NCBI RefSeq assembly: GCF_045679555.1
Contig: NC_092115.1
Span: 33,979,596 to 34,043,595 of the forward strand
Reading direction: 5' to 3'
DNA from: Salvelinus alpinus
Taxonomy: Eukaryota > Chordata > Actinopteri > Salmoniformes > Salmonidae
Length of the DNA stretch: 64,000 nucleotides
How positions within the stretch are numbered: position 1 is the first letter of the stretch; each line of letters starts with the position of its first letter. Positions 1-12,999 of the stretch are shown here, piece after piece. Position numbers and translations under genes: made by a program. The notes under the pieces were generated by a model that had not been told where the DNA came from, ran no database searches, and saw only the letters and a program-made list of their open reading frames with translations.

Positions 1-660
1 CTATTAAAATTAGATCCAATGACAACATTAGAGGATAAGAAATCCAAGGTTTAAAAACAAAGGTGTCCATGTATGCCGATGACTCAAGTTTTATATTAAG
101 TCCGCAAGCTAGATCCCTGCAATGTCTCATTGAAGATCTAGATAGGTTTTAGTCCAGAAAAGTTAATTATGATAAGTGTACAATATTACGTATTGGATCT
201 TTTAAAAAAGACAACTTTTACATTACCCTGCAGTTTACCTATAAAATGGGCTGACGGTGAAGTAGACATCCTTGGTATTTATATCACAAAATATATAAAT
301 AAGCTCTCCACAATGAATTTCAATAGAAAACTTGTAAAAATAGACAAGATCTTGCAACCGTGGAGGGGTAAATACCTGTCTATTTATGGGAAAATTGCCC
401 TGATTAACTCCATAGTCAAATCTGTTTACTCACTTTCTTATGGCACTGCCTACTCCTGATGATTCGTTTTTCAAATCATATGAGCAAAAATATTTTGCTT
501 TATCTGGGATGCTAAACCAGACAAAATAAAGCGTGCCTGTCTATATAATGAATATGAATTGGATGGGTTGAGTTTATTAAATATAAAAGCGACATTTTTT
601 ACTTGAACCCTAAATGGTTCTCAAGTAGATTACTAAGAAAAGCTCATCCATTGTTTAAAG
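1..660 (+). mobile_element. L1/Tx1-type LINE reverse-transcriptase remnant
   Basis: This is a decayed fragment of a non-LTR retrotransposon that enters from outside the window. The RT catalytic box reads Y-A-D-D at 72-83 and is followed by a stop at about 148. The conserved downstream block of L1-type RTs (KILQPWRGKYLSIYGKIALI) lies at about 340-405. A later stretch near 600-660 reads like the KWFSSRLLRKAHPLF region of the same proteins. Frame changes near 200 and 460 show it is dead. It lies in what I infer is an intron of the mmtag2 gene. The L1/Tx1 clade is an inference from motif style. Confidence 0.75.
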
Positions 661-696
661 TGGTAGCTAGCTGTAGCTTATGCTTTGAGTATTGGA

Positions 697-1102
697 TTAA
701 TTCTCTGATCCTTTGATTGGATAGACATGTCAGTTTATGCTGCAAGCGCTCTGATAGGTTGGAGGACATCGTTCGGAAGTTGTCATAACTGTGTAAGTCT
801 ATGAAAGGGGGTGAGATCCATGAGCCTCCTAGGTTTTGTCAATGTACCCAGAGGATCAATGTACCCAAAGGATCAATACCCAGAGGAGGATGGAAAATAG
901 CTGTCCTCCGGCTACACTATTGAACTATCCCAGAAGATGCTGTTGAGGCTACTATAGACATTCATTGCAAAACAGTGTTTTAATTAGTTATTTGGTGACG
1001 TTAATATATTTATTATAGTTGTATCTAAAAAGAATAACTTTACATTTTTATGAAATTCACTGAGTATGATGGTCCCCTTGTTCCTCTGAGCCGCCGCCAC
1101 TG
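697..1102 (-). mobile_element. hAT-like DNA transposon fragment
   Basis: Read on the - strand it starts at 1102 with CAGTGGCGGCGGCTCAGAGG and matches the beginning of the element at 62104 on the + strand for about 400 bp, including the block with TCCTCCTCTGGG and the CTGTTTTGCAATGAA segment. The shared part ends near 697. No transposase is present, so this is a truncated or non-autonomous copy. It lies just upstream of the mmtag2 exon at 1195. Confidence 0.7.
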
Positions 1103-1194
1103 GTGTAGCTACATGATTTATACAGCTTAAGAATTGGTGCTGTAATGGAAATGTTATATGATTATAGTCATAATGGAGAGCATTATTTTCACAG

Positions 1195-1283
1195 CACCAT
1201 AAAACAGAAGGAAAGTCTGGAAGCCAGGAAGCCTCCGCCAGAAAGATGTCTGAGAACACAGAGAAACAGGACATGGATCAAAG
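1195..1283 (+). CDS. mmtag2: mmtag2 exon (antepenultimate position or earlier)
   Basis: The exon is preceded by a T-rich acceptor ending in cacag and followed by the donor AAAG|gtaacg. It is open in frame and encodes H-H-K-T-E-G-K ... D-M-D-Q with two bases left over (AG), completed by the first base of the next exon to give Arg. The exon lies 92 bp beyond the end of the hAT-like fragment. Confidence 0.7.
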
Positions 1284-4200
1284 GTAACGTCTTATTGAAC
1301 ACATCGATTGTGTTGACAATCGATTCCCTGAGGTACATTTCTTCCATTACTGTCTAAACAATTTTTTTTATAATAGTCCGTTATACTTTCCCATCATAGA
1401 CATGAGAGCAGCAAAAAGAAGAAAAAGGAAAAGAGAAAAAAAAAGGAAAAGAAGAAGAAAAGGCAGAGAAAAGACTCTTCCTCCTCTTCAGATTCAGACA
1501 ATGACAGTAAAAGGTTAGCATGTTTCAGCCTTTTTAACCTGCAGGTTATTTGTACATATTATGCCTTATGCCTTTTTTTAATGATAATACAACATTTATC
1601 ACAAGAAACTGTGAACAGTACATGGCGCCGACAGAGATGGTGGCCTCGCGTTCTTAGGAAACTGCAGTATTTCGTTTTTTAAAATGTATGATTTCTTACA
1701 CTGTTACCCCAGGAAATCTTAAGTCTTATTACATACAGCCAGGAAGAACTATTGGATATAAGAGCAACGTCAACTTACAAACATTACGACCAGGAATACA
1801 ACTTTCCCGAAGCGGATCCTCTGTTTGGATCACCACCCAGGACAATGGATCGGATCCCAGTAGGCGACCCAAAACAACTGCGCCGCAGAAGGGGCAGGCG
1901 GATCAAATGCCGACCGCATTATCTACCAAGAGAATTCTCTTCGATTATAATCCCAGCTGTGTATATCCCCCCCCCAAGCAGACACCTCGACGGCCCTGAA
2001 AGAACTTCATTGGACTCTATGTAAACTGGAAACCACATATCCTGAGGCTGCATTTATTGTAGCTGGGGGTTTTAACAAAGCTAATCTGAAAGAATTTAGG
2101 GAACCTTGTTATCAGCATATCGAATGCCCGACCCGGGCTGGCAGCATTCTGGATCATTGCTACTCTAACTTCCGCGACGCATACAAAGCCCTCCCTCACC
2201 CTCCTTTCGGCAAATCTGACCACGACTCCATTTTGTTGCTCCCAGCCTATAGACAGAAACTACAACAGGAAACGCCCGTGCTCAGGTCTGTTCAACGCTG
2301 GTCCGACCAATCTGATTCCACGCTTCAAAATTTCTACGATCACGTGGACTGGGATATGTTCCGGATAGCCTCAGACAACGACATTGATGTATACGCTGAT
2401 TCTGTGAGCGAGTTTATTAGCAAGTGCATATGTGATGTTATACCCACGGTGACTTTTAAAACCTTCCCCAACCAGAAACTGTGGATTGATGGCAGCATTC
2501 GAGCAAAACTGAAAGCGTGAACCACTGGTTTTAATCATGGCAAGGCGACCGGAAACATGACCGAATACAAACAGTGTAGCTATTCCCTCCGCAAGGCAAT
2601 CAAACAAGCTAAGCATCAGCATAGAGACAAAGTAGTCGCAATTCAACGGCTCAGACACGAGACGTATGTGGCAGGGTCTACAGTCAATCACGGATTACAG
2701 GGGGAAAAAACAGCCCCGTTGCGGACACCGACATCTTGCTCCCAGACAAACTAAACAACTTCTTTGCTCGCTTTGAGGACAATACAGTGCCACTGACACA
2801 GCCCGCTACCAAAACCGGCGAGCTGTCCTTCACCGCAGCCAACGTGAGTAAAACATTTAAACGTGTTAACCCTTGCAAGGCTGCCAGCCCAGACGGCATC
2901 CCTAGCAGTGTCCTCAGAGCATGCGCAGACCAGCTGGCTGGTGTGTTTACAAACATATTCAATCAATCCCTATCCCAGTCTGCTGTTCCCACATGCTTCA
3001 AGAGGGCCACCATTGTTCCTGTTCCAAAGAAAGCTAAGCTAAGGTAACTGAGCTAAACGACTATCGCCCCGTAGCACTCACTTCCGTCATCATGAAGTGC
3101 TTTGAGAGACTAGTCAAGGATCATATCACCTCCACACTACCTGACACCCTAGACCCACTCCAATTTGCTTACCGCCCTAATAGGTCCACAGACGACACAA
3201 TCACATTGCCCTAATCCATCTGGACAAGAGGAATACCTATGTAAGAATGATGTTCATCGATTACAGCTCAGCATTTAACACCATAGTACCCTCCAAACTC
3301 GTCATTAAGCTCGAGACCCTGGGTCTCAACCCCCGCCCTGTGCAACTGGGTCCTGGACTTTCTGACGGGCCGCCCCCAGGTGATGAGGGTAGGTAACAAC
3401 ATCTCCACCCCGCTGATCCTCAACACTGGGGCCCCACAAGCATGCGTTCTCAGCCCTCTCCTGTACTCCCTGTTCACCCATGACTGCGTGGCCATGCACG
3501 CCTCCAACTCAATCATCAAGTTTGCAGACGACACTAGAGTGGTAGGCTTGATTACCAACAACGACGAGATGGCCTACAGGGAGGAGGTGAGGGTCCTCGG
3601 AGTGTGGTGTCAGGAAAATAACCTCACACTCAACGTCAACAAAACAATGGAGATGATCGTGGACTTCAGGAAACATCAGAGGGAGCACCCCCATATCCAC
3701 ATAGACGGGCCAGTAGTGGAGAAGGTGGAAAGTTTTAAGTTCCTCGGCGTACACATCACGGACAAACTGAAATGGTCCACCCACACAGACAGTGTGGTGA
3801 AGAAGTCGCAACAGCGCCTCTTCAACCTCAGGAGGCTGAAGAAATTTGGCTTGTCACCAAAAACACTCACAAACTTTTACAAATGCACAATCGAGAGCAT
3901 CCTGTCGGGCTGTATCACTGCCTGGTATGGCAACTGCTCCGCCCACAACCGTAAGGCTCTCCAGAGGGTAGTGAGGTCTGCACAAGCATAACCAGGGGCA
4001 AACTACCTGCCCTCCAGGACACCTACACCACCCGATGTCACAGGAAGGCCAAAAAGATAATCAAGCACAACAACCACCCGAGCCACTGCCTGTTCACCCC
4101 GCTATCATCCAGAAGACGAGGTCAGTACAGGTGCATCAAAGCTGGGACCGAGAGACTGAAAAACAGCTTCTATCTCAAGACCATCAGACTGTTAAACAGC

Positions 4201-5451
4201 CATCACTAACATTGAGTGGCTGCTGCCAACATACTGACTCAAATCTCTAGCCACTATAATAATTACAAATTGGATGTAATAAATGTATCACTAGTCACTT
4301 AAACAATGCTACTTTATATATGGTTTACATACCCTACATTACTCATCTCATATGTATATACTGTACTCTATACCATATATTGCATCTTGCCTATGCTGCA
4401 CGGCCATCGCTCATCCATATATTTATATGTACATATTCTTATTTATTCCTTTACACTTGTGTGTATAAGGTAGTTGTTGTGAAATTGTTAGATTACTTGT
4501 TAGATATTACTGCACTGTCGGAACTAGAAGCACAAGCATTTCGCTACTCGCATTAACATCTGCTAACCATGTGTATGTGACCAATAAAATTTGATTTGAT
4601 TTGACACAAGTCCTAATAATGCTACAAGACAAGTCTTTGCACTAGAGGGCGCTAAATCACTGTTGCAGGGGGAGGTGGAGCTGGATTTTGGTTCCATCTC
4701 AAAAGCTGTGTTTTTGTGCCAAACTTCAAAAGTTCTGTCAACCATTAAACTTTGTATGCTTGGTCGAAATATAGAACAGGTTGTAGCTACCCTTACTAAG
4801 GATGTGTCCGTTAATGTGTCCAGCTGCTTAATTAGGTGGTACTACAGGACAATGATGAAAAAGGAGTCTTAGGATGTTTAGCTACAGGAAGAGGTAGTCT
4901 TTTGAAATTTTAAAATGGGTGTAGGGTTGATTTGAACTGAGTGAATGCATCATCCAGCCCATGTAATGCTTATCTTGTTTTTTGGGGGGTGGGGCAGGGG
5001 AGGCCTTATTTATTATTCTCTTATGGAACCCAGATAGTTATCATCCTCATAGATGAGGTAAAGGTTTGTATCATAACATTAAGTGTATCTGCTTTATCTT
5101 CCTCAGCCAGCTCTCACAACAGCTTACTTCGACCCCCACCTACTAGTCCCAATCATTGACTGTGTGTGTGTGTGTGTGTGTGTGTGACTCCTCAGGCACA
5201 GAAAGGACCACCATCATCATAATCCATCATGCCTCAGTCAGACTGGAGCCAGACCCCATGACAGCCATTCAAGGGGGGGGCCAAAGGGCGAGCGCCACCC
5301 CTCCTCCTCCCAACGACGCCAGCAGAGGCATGACACAGACTCCTCCGACAGGGGGTCCCCTGTCCCCCGTCACCGTGCTAGCCACAAGGCAGCCCCTGCT
5401 GCTCCTACACAAAGCCACAGGCGGCGCCATGACACAGACTCGGACGATTAA
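1195..5451 (+). CDS. mmtag2: mmtag2 (C1orf35-like) 3' gene part, three exons
   Basis: Three exons join in phase: 1195-1283, 1400-1513 and 5196-5451 (stop TAA at 5449-5451), giving the last ~152 residues. The product starts with [18 protein letters not shown], continues with a lysine-rich tract, a DSSSSSDSD acidic-serine patch, a histidine run, and ends in repeated RHDTDS motifs and TDSDD. This resembles human C1orf35/MMTAG2, which has a similar HH...SAARR segment before a poly-lysine tract and a His/Ser/Arg-rich tail. Adjacency to arf1 supports the name. Such tails are typical of nuclear, RNA-associated proteins; the molecular role is not clear from sequence. The N-terminal exons must lie upstream of the window. 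Intron 2 holds an L2-type LINE. An alternative is another Lys/Ser-rich nuclear protein. Confidence 0.75.
1400..1513 (+). CDS. mmtag2: mmtag2 exon, lysine-rich and serine/aspartate-rich
   Basis: The acceptor is tttcccatcatag and the donor AAAAG|gttagc. The frame reads [20 protein letters not shown], then [17 protein letters not shown]. It ends with two bases (AG) completed by G of the next exon. The basic tract could act as a nuclear localisation signal (inference). The purine-rich tract is slippage-prone, but this copy stays in frame. Confidence 0.75.
1623..4603 (+). mobile_element. L2-type LINE in mmtag2 intron, internally deleted
   Basis: The same family as the full-length copy at 51364-54863, here on + and so sense to mmtag2. 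The 5' end resembles that of the other copy (tggcgccgacagagatgg). At about 1899 the frame jumps from the basic leader straight to the middle of the endonuclease region ([14 protein letters not shown]), so roughly 350 bp are missing. RT blocks follow ([24 protein letters not shown] at 3521-3532). The 3' end carries AATAAAATTTGATTTGATTT at 4583-4602. Stops and frame changes near 2518, 3046 and 3200 make it inactive. Confidence 0.88.
1690..4210 (+). pseudogene. broken EN-RT polyprotein of the intronic L2-type LINE
   Basis: Pieces of the endonuclease/reverse-transcriptase protein can be followed through several frames: leader to 1895, endonuclease from 1903 to 2250, linker to 2750, RT from 2736 to 3990 and C-terminal tail to 4210. 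The endonuclease N-terminal half is absent. RT motif FADD is kept, but the next residues read TRVVG where the other copy has TTVVG. Several stops separate the blocks. Confidence 0.8.
4610..5158. other. mmtag2 intron remainder, no recognised feature
   Basis: Between the LINE 3' end and the TG run. I see no convincing exon; short open frames here lack flanking splice sites with matching phase. A possible acceptor (tatcttcctcag at about 5093-5106) precedes an unsupported stretch. Confidence 0.5.
5160..5186 (+). repeat. (TG)n run at splice acceptor
   Basis: About 13 TG dinucleotides end 9 bases before the AG of the mmtag2 last-exon acceptor (5194-5195), occupying the place of a polypyrimidine tract. 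Only a short actcctc pyrimidine stretch remains next to the AG. Confidence 0.9.
5196..5451 (+). CDS. mmtag2: mmtag2 last coding exon
   Basis: The first base G completes an Arg codon from the previous exon, then the frame reads [18 protein letters not shown] ... [19 protein letters not shown] ... [11 protein letters not shown] and stops at TAA 5449-5451. A longer overlapping frame (5156-5713) is out of phase with the upstream exons and lacks the biased composition, so I prefer this frame. The RHDTDS motif occurs twice. An 8-G run at 5273-5280 lies inside the coding part and could be slippage-prone. Confidence 0.75.
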
Positions 5452-5860
5452 GTTCCCCCCTAACCCCACAATCAGACACACGCAGAGGGAGAGGAGCCCT
5501 CTAGTCCAGAGCAGCTTGACTGGTCTATGGACTGTCCTCATGTACCTCTGGACTGGACTCAGTGGGCTGTGTTTGAGAACAGTGTGTCAATCTGTAGGCT
5601 ACTCCTCAAACCACCCGCAGTTTTGTGGCCTTGTTGGAACTGATCGTCGTTTTTATCTGTTGAATTTGTGTCTTGGTTATCTTTTTCTGAACCAGCACAA
5701 ATGTATTTTATGATCTAGCTACCAAAATTGAAGTACATTTTGCCACTATTCATGCAAGTAAATCAGAGACTAGTAAGTACTGAAAGCAAGATAAGTAGAT
5801 GTGTACTTGGTGCTGAAATTGTTACTGTCAATAAAAACTATTGCTGTTCAAAATATTTCT
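5452..5860 (+). other. mmtag2: mmtag2 3' UTR
   Basis: Runs from the TAA stop to just past the first AATAAA at 5830-5835. No other features are seen. The transcript probably ends near 5850. Confidence 0.6.
5830..5835 (+). terminator. polyadenylation signal AATAAA (mmtag2)
   Basis: Canonical AATAAA about 380 bases after the mmtag2 stop codon, followed by a T/G-containing stretch (ttgctgttcaaaatatttctggtgt) that could serve as the downstream element. Confidence 0.6.
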
Positions 5861-7045
5861 GGTGTCACACTTGCCCATACCACCACCAGCTAAAAAAAAA
5901 AAAAAAAATGTGGGCAAACAACTGTTTGTCACCTCCTATTTGGTTTGTCTCTCTTGGTCATGTTGAAAATCCTCTCATTCCGATGCTTATAGTCTCCAAT
6001 ACCCCTCTCCATCCCACTGTGCCTCCTGCACTACTCAGCAGCTTTGCTCCTTTTCTTTCCTCCATCAAGCCAGAACTCCTTTGTCCCCATCCCTCCATTC
6101 TGTTCTAGGTTCAGCTCCCTGCCTCCCTGGCTGTGGTGAGATACCATTGGAATGCACTCCAGTGGTCATAATGGAGTGTAGTGTTTGCGTTTGCCTTGAA
6201 TTGGCTCTGAAAGGGGCATTCTACTGGCTGGCACCTGGGGGTGCACTAAAAAGAGCAAGGCATTCACAAAGGAAAGTGCAAAAAACCAGGCTGGTCCTTT
6301 ATATGGCCGAGTACCGTTAGGACCACCACACACAAACCAAGATGATGGACCAGCAGGAGAGGAGGCAGAGACAAAGCCATCCTCTAAGGGACCTGAGAGT
6401 CCCGCCCCTCCCTCTTCTACCATACTCTCCTGCCATGTTTTATAGGCTTGGCTGCGTTAACCATGGCAGCCTAATCAACCTGAAAGAGCGTTGTCCTAGA
6501 TTGCTCCCCAATTATTGCCTGCCTCCCCCCTGGTGCAGACCCCAACATAACAGACATACAAGGACAGGCCCCACTATCTCCATTTGTCACTTATTCAACA
6601 CCAGTTTTGGGTAGTTAGTTGGCTGTCATCACCTTTGACTAACCTACTCCCTTAGTCCCAGGTCATGGGGTGAGAGTAGTTGGGTGTGATTGAGGATTTG
6701 GGGCAAGAGAGTGGAGGAGGCTGTGACACCAAAGTACAGGCCATGTTCCTTTTTAGAGAATGTGAAGTCATTTTGAATTCAAACAGTCAATGGAGGCTTG
6801 ATTTAACTTGTAGGCATGGGGCAGGGCCAGTTTCTAACTTGAAAGTTAATAATATTTAATATGTGAACTGAAATACACTATTTGCTTTGTGACAGTTGGT
6901 AGATTCATTCATATACATGTTGCCTTCCTTGGTTTGATCCAAGGAGATAAGAGGTTAATGATGTAATGTCAGCATGATTAAATCCAATTTACATTTCACT
7001 TAACTACACAAAGAGAAACAGAACATGTAAACTTTATCTAATTGC
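5861..7045. other. intergenic space between mmtag2 and arf1 ends
   Basis: Convergent intergenic DNA with a poly-A run at 5893-5908 and pyrimidine-rich stretches. I see no coding sequence or clear repeat; short frames at 6081-6614 look like noise. Confidence 0.5.
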
Positions 7046-7237
7046 TTTAATTACAGTGCTTTTCTCAAAAAATGTAACTGAAACTTTACATAAAAAAAAA
7101 CCTGTTTAGACATTTTGGTAAAGAGATTAACAATGTTTTCAACAAAGGTTCAAGCAATCAGTTTAAAATCAAGAGAAGTTGTTTTAATCCAACGCCTTTA
7201 AAAAAACACTAAGACCTTTCCATAGCACTCTGGTGGA

Positions 7238-7385
7238 CAGGGCTGGGGTCAATTCAGGAATCAAAATGAAATGCATCTATTTTCCACAACTTGAACTGTG
7301 GAGTAGAAGCATTTTGAAAGTTTATTACAATCAAGTTTCGAATTCACTTCCTGAATTGACTGCCTTCAATTCAATCCCAGCCCTG
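7238..7385. mobile_element. hAT-type MITE, 148 bp
   Basis: Ends are inverted: CAGGGCTGGGGTCAATTCAG at the left, and CAGGGCTGGGATTGAATTGA when the right end is read on the other strand. Flanks ctggtgga (7230-7237) and ctggtcta (7386-7393) agree at 6 of 8 bases, as expected for an old 8-bp target duplication. Confidence 0.7.
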
Positions 7386-8919
7386 CTGGTCTAATAACAC
7401 CCAAAACCTTTTGATAAGAAGCTCAAAGGTTCGTAATGGAACAGCATGTTTCTTTGACATGAGGACAAAAGTATACGTCAGCACTTGCCAAGGACAACAT
7501 GAGCTGCAAAGGAGAGAAGATACTAGCACTCATTTCAAAAATGTGGAGCTCATACAGATTTCTTATTGCCACATGATACATGCCTCATTCCAAAACAATT
7601 AATATACTTTTATCATTTTCAATAAAAAGGCATGAAAACAACATATTGAGGTCATAATGGAGGCTAATGCAGTACATCAGAATGTAGGCCTATAACTGTT
7701 TTGTCATACCAGTGCATCACATAGCATACACCTTAAGTTATAGGGTTGTTGTGGCGCTAAATCATTGTGATGAGGACGTTGAGGAAATCAAAGCATCCCA
7801 ACCCTTGAGCACCTGCAGTTGACAGGAGGGGTAACGACAGAATGCTTGTGCAGACTAAAAATGTAAACAATCAATTAGCTAGTCCCGCTGACAATCAAAG
7901 TGTGTTTGAGATAGATTCTGCATAGGATATGGGATTATTATAGCAAATGGATAGGCAGGAAGGAATTCTGCTTCTTTAGGCATTGTGAAGATCTGTTGAT
8001 TTGTGCAGAATCTGTGAATCTCTAACATGCACGTGTTGCTCGCCAACAAGACCAACATACGGACCACATCCTGCACTTTTTTTGCTATTAAATTCAGGTT
8101 CATTGCGACAAAGGCAGTACACATGATTATTAACCTAAGCCGCTGTCATACAAACAATGCTGAACAGACACCTCTGCACCTCTGTTCATCATAAAGCAGG
8201 TGAATGATGACTCAGAGGAACAGACTGCATGGCAGCCACTTCTCAAAATGATATGGCACACAACAAAAGCTGGTAAGTGTTGACAAGACTTTTCAACTTT
8301 GAAGCTCACGAGCTGTTTTAGGCTTCATCTCAAGAACATTCTCACAGTACAACTAGTTAATGCCAGTGTTTTGCTAAATGGTATTTTGGGAGAGCAGGTT
8401 ATTGTAGCATTGAGGTATTAAACCATAATTGTTTCAAGTAGTGCATCTGTATATATGCATTATTCAGAACCCCCCCCCCCCCAAAAAGAAATTAAACGCT
8501 CCTTCTTACAGTACAAATTTCCAGCTGACGTATAATGCAAAGTCATTAAATGTTAGGTTGAGACATGGGGTCCCATGATAGCTGGTTTATTTATTTATTT
8601 TTGCCTCCCTTTTCCATTTACTACACACGAGTATGTCTACCCAAGGGCCAAGAAGAGGAAATAACCAAGGTTGATTTTTGTAAGTGTGCAATAAGCTGCC
8701 TCATAACCCCCCCCAGAAATTGACTATTTACATTAAATAAGAAACCCTGATAGTTTTCCAAGATTGGGTTATTATCCCGCCTGGCCCATATGGTGTATTG
8801 TTGTAACTAGAGATGAGACATGAGGGCAGCTTTCCAGTAGGTACGTTTTGACAAAAGTAGCTCAATTTGCAACATCAGAAGAGTACAAACAAGGGTAGAG
8901 AGATAGTGTTACCCTTTTC

Positions 8920-9081
8920 ACACTACTAAACCGAGCCAAACTGAGCCATGCCGAGCTGTACTGCATCGGCCTGGTTACTCATCTACCACAGTTGCTAGAA
9001 CCTTGCTGGAAAAGAAAATGTGAAAGGAAATCATCCGAGCCACTGTACGGTTTGGGTCGGCAGGATAGTGTGAAAACGGTA
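8920..9081. mobile_element. short inverted-repeat MITE
   Basis: Left end TACCCTTTTCACACTA and the reverse complement of the right end TACCGTTTTCACACTA match at 15 of 16 bases, with TA at both boundaries. The interior has GC-rich half-palindromes (AAACCGAGCC / GGTTTGGGTC). It lies only ~35 bp beyond the arf1 stop codon, hence within the predicted 3' UTR. Confidence 0.65.
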
Positions 9082-9115
9082 TATGTGAGTTGAGGACGAC
9101 AGCGGATGATTAGGC

Positions 9116-11625
<2,510 letters not shown>

Positions 11626-11679
11626 TCAGCTTTGTAACAGTCAGTGCGTATTTTTGTGCTGCCAATTATAGGTTAACCC

Positions 11680-12200
11680 AAATTTTAAGCAATTATGAGT
11701 TGTTCAATATGCCTAGTTTAGAAACTTGCTGACAAGTTATTTTTTAAACTAGCAAGATAAGTTCTAACAGGAAGCTAGGGAGCTAGCTAACCATGTAACG
11801 TTAGCTAGCGTCAATTGTTACAGTTAGGTAACGTTAACTATCTAGCGTTATACAAATCATTTATATACTATCCAGTTGAATAAAGGAAAACAGCCATCGT
11901 GTACAAAACTGTCTTGCAGTGATTTGAAATGAGACAAACGGCTAGCTATAAGTTAGCTCTCTACTTAGCTAAACTAGCTAGCTGGATGTTTTGCTAGCGA
12001 CGTTAGCAAGTGGAGCCCAGCTAAGTTAGCCTAGCCAGCCACCTGGCAAGTTTTTTCCATAATTTTTTAACTAGCTAGACGCCATGAAATGAATCCATTT
12101 TACGTTATATAGCTACTTAGCAAATAAAAACCATTTAAAATATGACTATTATCATATTCAAATATCAAGAGTATAAATTACAGTTGTTTTCAATTCTTTC
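11680..12200. other. arf1 5' intron, rich in GCTAGC/AACGTTAGC motifs
   Basis: Likely first intron of arf1. It contains many short gctagct and aacgttagct motifs, a common low-complexity pattern in fish introns. No open frame or definite transposon termini. The donor of the non-coding first exon could not be fixed. Confidence 0.4.
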
Positions 12201-12222
12201 CTCTTCAAGGCGTTTCCTTCCT

Positions 12223-12280
12223 CAAGATGGCGATTATTATTTGGTCACGTCAGAGCTTCCAGAATTACTTCCGTGAAACG
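12223..12280 (-). promoter_or_regulatory. arf1: candidate arf1 promoter (CRE-, ETS-, YY1-like sites)
   Basis: Three motifs of TATA-less housekeeping promoters cluster: a CRE-like TCACGTCA at 12245-12252, an ETS-type CACGGAAGT read on - at about 12266-12274, and a perfect CAAGATGGCG (YY1) at 12223-12232. YY1 sites of this form often sit just downstream of the start, so transcription leftward from about 12.24-12.28 kb is likely (inference). Confidence 0.5.
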
Positions 12281-12299
12281 GCAGAAACAGAGCCTTTGG

Positions 12300-12577
12300 C
12301 ATATGGCCAGAGAGGAAGAGGGATCACTCGAACTACAATCTGTCTTCTCCAGCAGATGGCGTTTTTCTTATTTTTTCGCTCACCAAGCAAGGAGTTTTTG
12401 TATGGAGATCAATGAGTCGAATTTGGTCAACAAAATATCGAATGGCTTATTTGTTACAAGAGGGTTATTTGATCAAAAATACGTTTTGTAATGCTCAGGT
12501 TGTTATGAGTGTACTGATATAAGTAGGACACATGACATCCTGTCATCTTTTAGACAAAAACACTTTATATGTTTTGA
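12300..12577. other. upstream flank of arf1, nothing recognised
   Basis: Only short, unsupported frames. No repeat termini seen. Confidence 0.4.
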
Positions 12578-12769
12578 GGGGTGGCAGGTAGCTTAGTTGT
12601 TAGAGTGTTGGACTAGTTAACGAAAGGTTACAAGATCGAATCCCCGAGCTGACAAGGTAAAAATCTGTCGTTCTGCCCCTGAACAAGGCAGTTCCCCCAC
12701 TGTTCCTAGGCTTTCATTGAAAATAAGAATTTGTTCTTAACTGACTGGCCTAGTTAAATAAAAAAAATA
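12578..12769 (+). mobile_element. HpaI-type salmonid SINE
   Basis: tRNA-derived head beginning GGGGTGGCAGGTAGC with box A-like TTAGTTGTTAGAG and box B-like AGATCGAATCC, a unique body (ctgacaaggtaaaaatctg, gttctgcccctgaacaaggc) and the LINE-related tail ending cctagttaaataaaaa. The HpaI site gttaac of the family is altered to gttccc here. It is the clearest marker for a salmonid source. Confidence 0.9.
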
Positions 12770-12999
12770 TCAGAGTTGTGCCTGTTAGTGCATCCCTGTA
12801 TCCTTCAGATGTCTTTACCCTAAACTCAAGCTTAGCCATACGCCTTACCAAACGTTAACCATTTAAAATGTCAACTTCAATGGGGTTGGGACGTCCCAAA
12901 GATTCCTGATAGCAAGAACCACTGTGGTTGTTCAAACATGTGTCTGCCCTCTCATTGGCTAGAATGGTTTGTCTTCTTCTGTGAGGTTTAATGGCAGTT
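12770..12999. other. no recognised feature
   Basis: Short unique-looking spacer between the SINE and a LINE ORF1 relic. Confidence 0.4.

Larger units (their letters stand above)
7046..9115 (-). other. arf1: probable arf1 3' UTR
   Basis: From the arf1 stop (9116-9118) leftward. Reverse-strand poly(A) candidates are AATAAA at 8584-8600 (tttatttattt on +), AATAAA at 7321-7326 and ATTAAA at 7046-7051. Which is used cannot be decided here. Two MITEs (7238, 8920) are embedded, so part may be untranscribed. Confidence 0.4.

Noticed and set aside
1600..4620. Target-site duplication around the intronic LINE (acacaag / cacaag)
   Set aside because: The similar heptamers do not directly abut the element ends, so they cannot be claimed as a duplication.
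5156..5713. 185-codon + frame over the mmtag2 last exon
   Set aside because: It is out of phase with the upstream exons and starts inside the TG run; the shorter in-phase frame has the expected RHDTDS/poly-His composition and a stop at 5451.
12298..12491. Small frames upstream of arf1
   Set aside because: No motif, no splice context; they overlap the presumed promoter flank.
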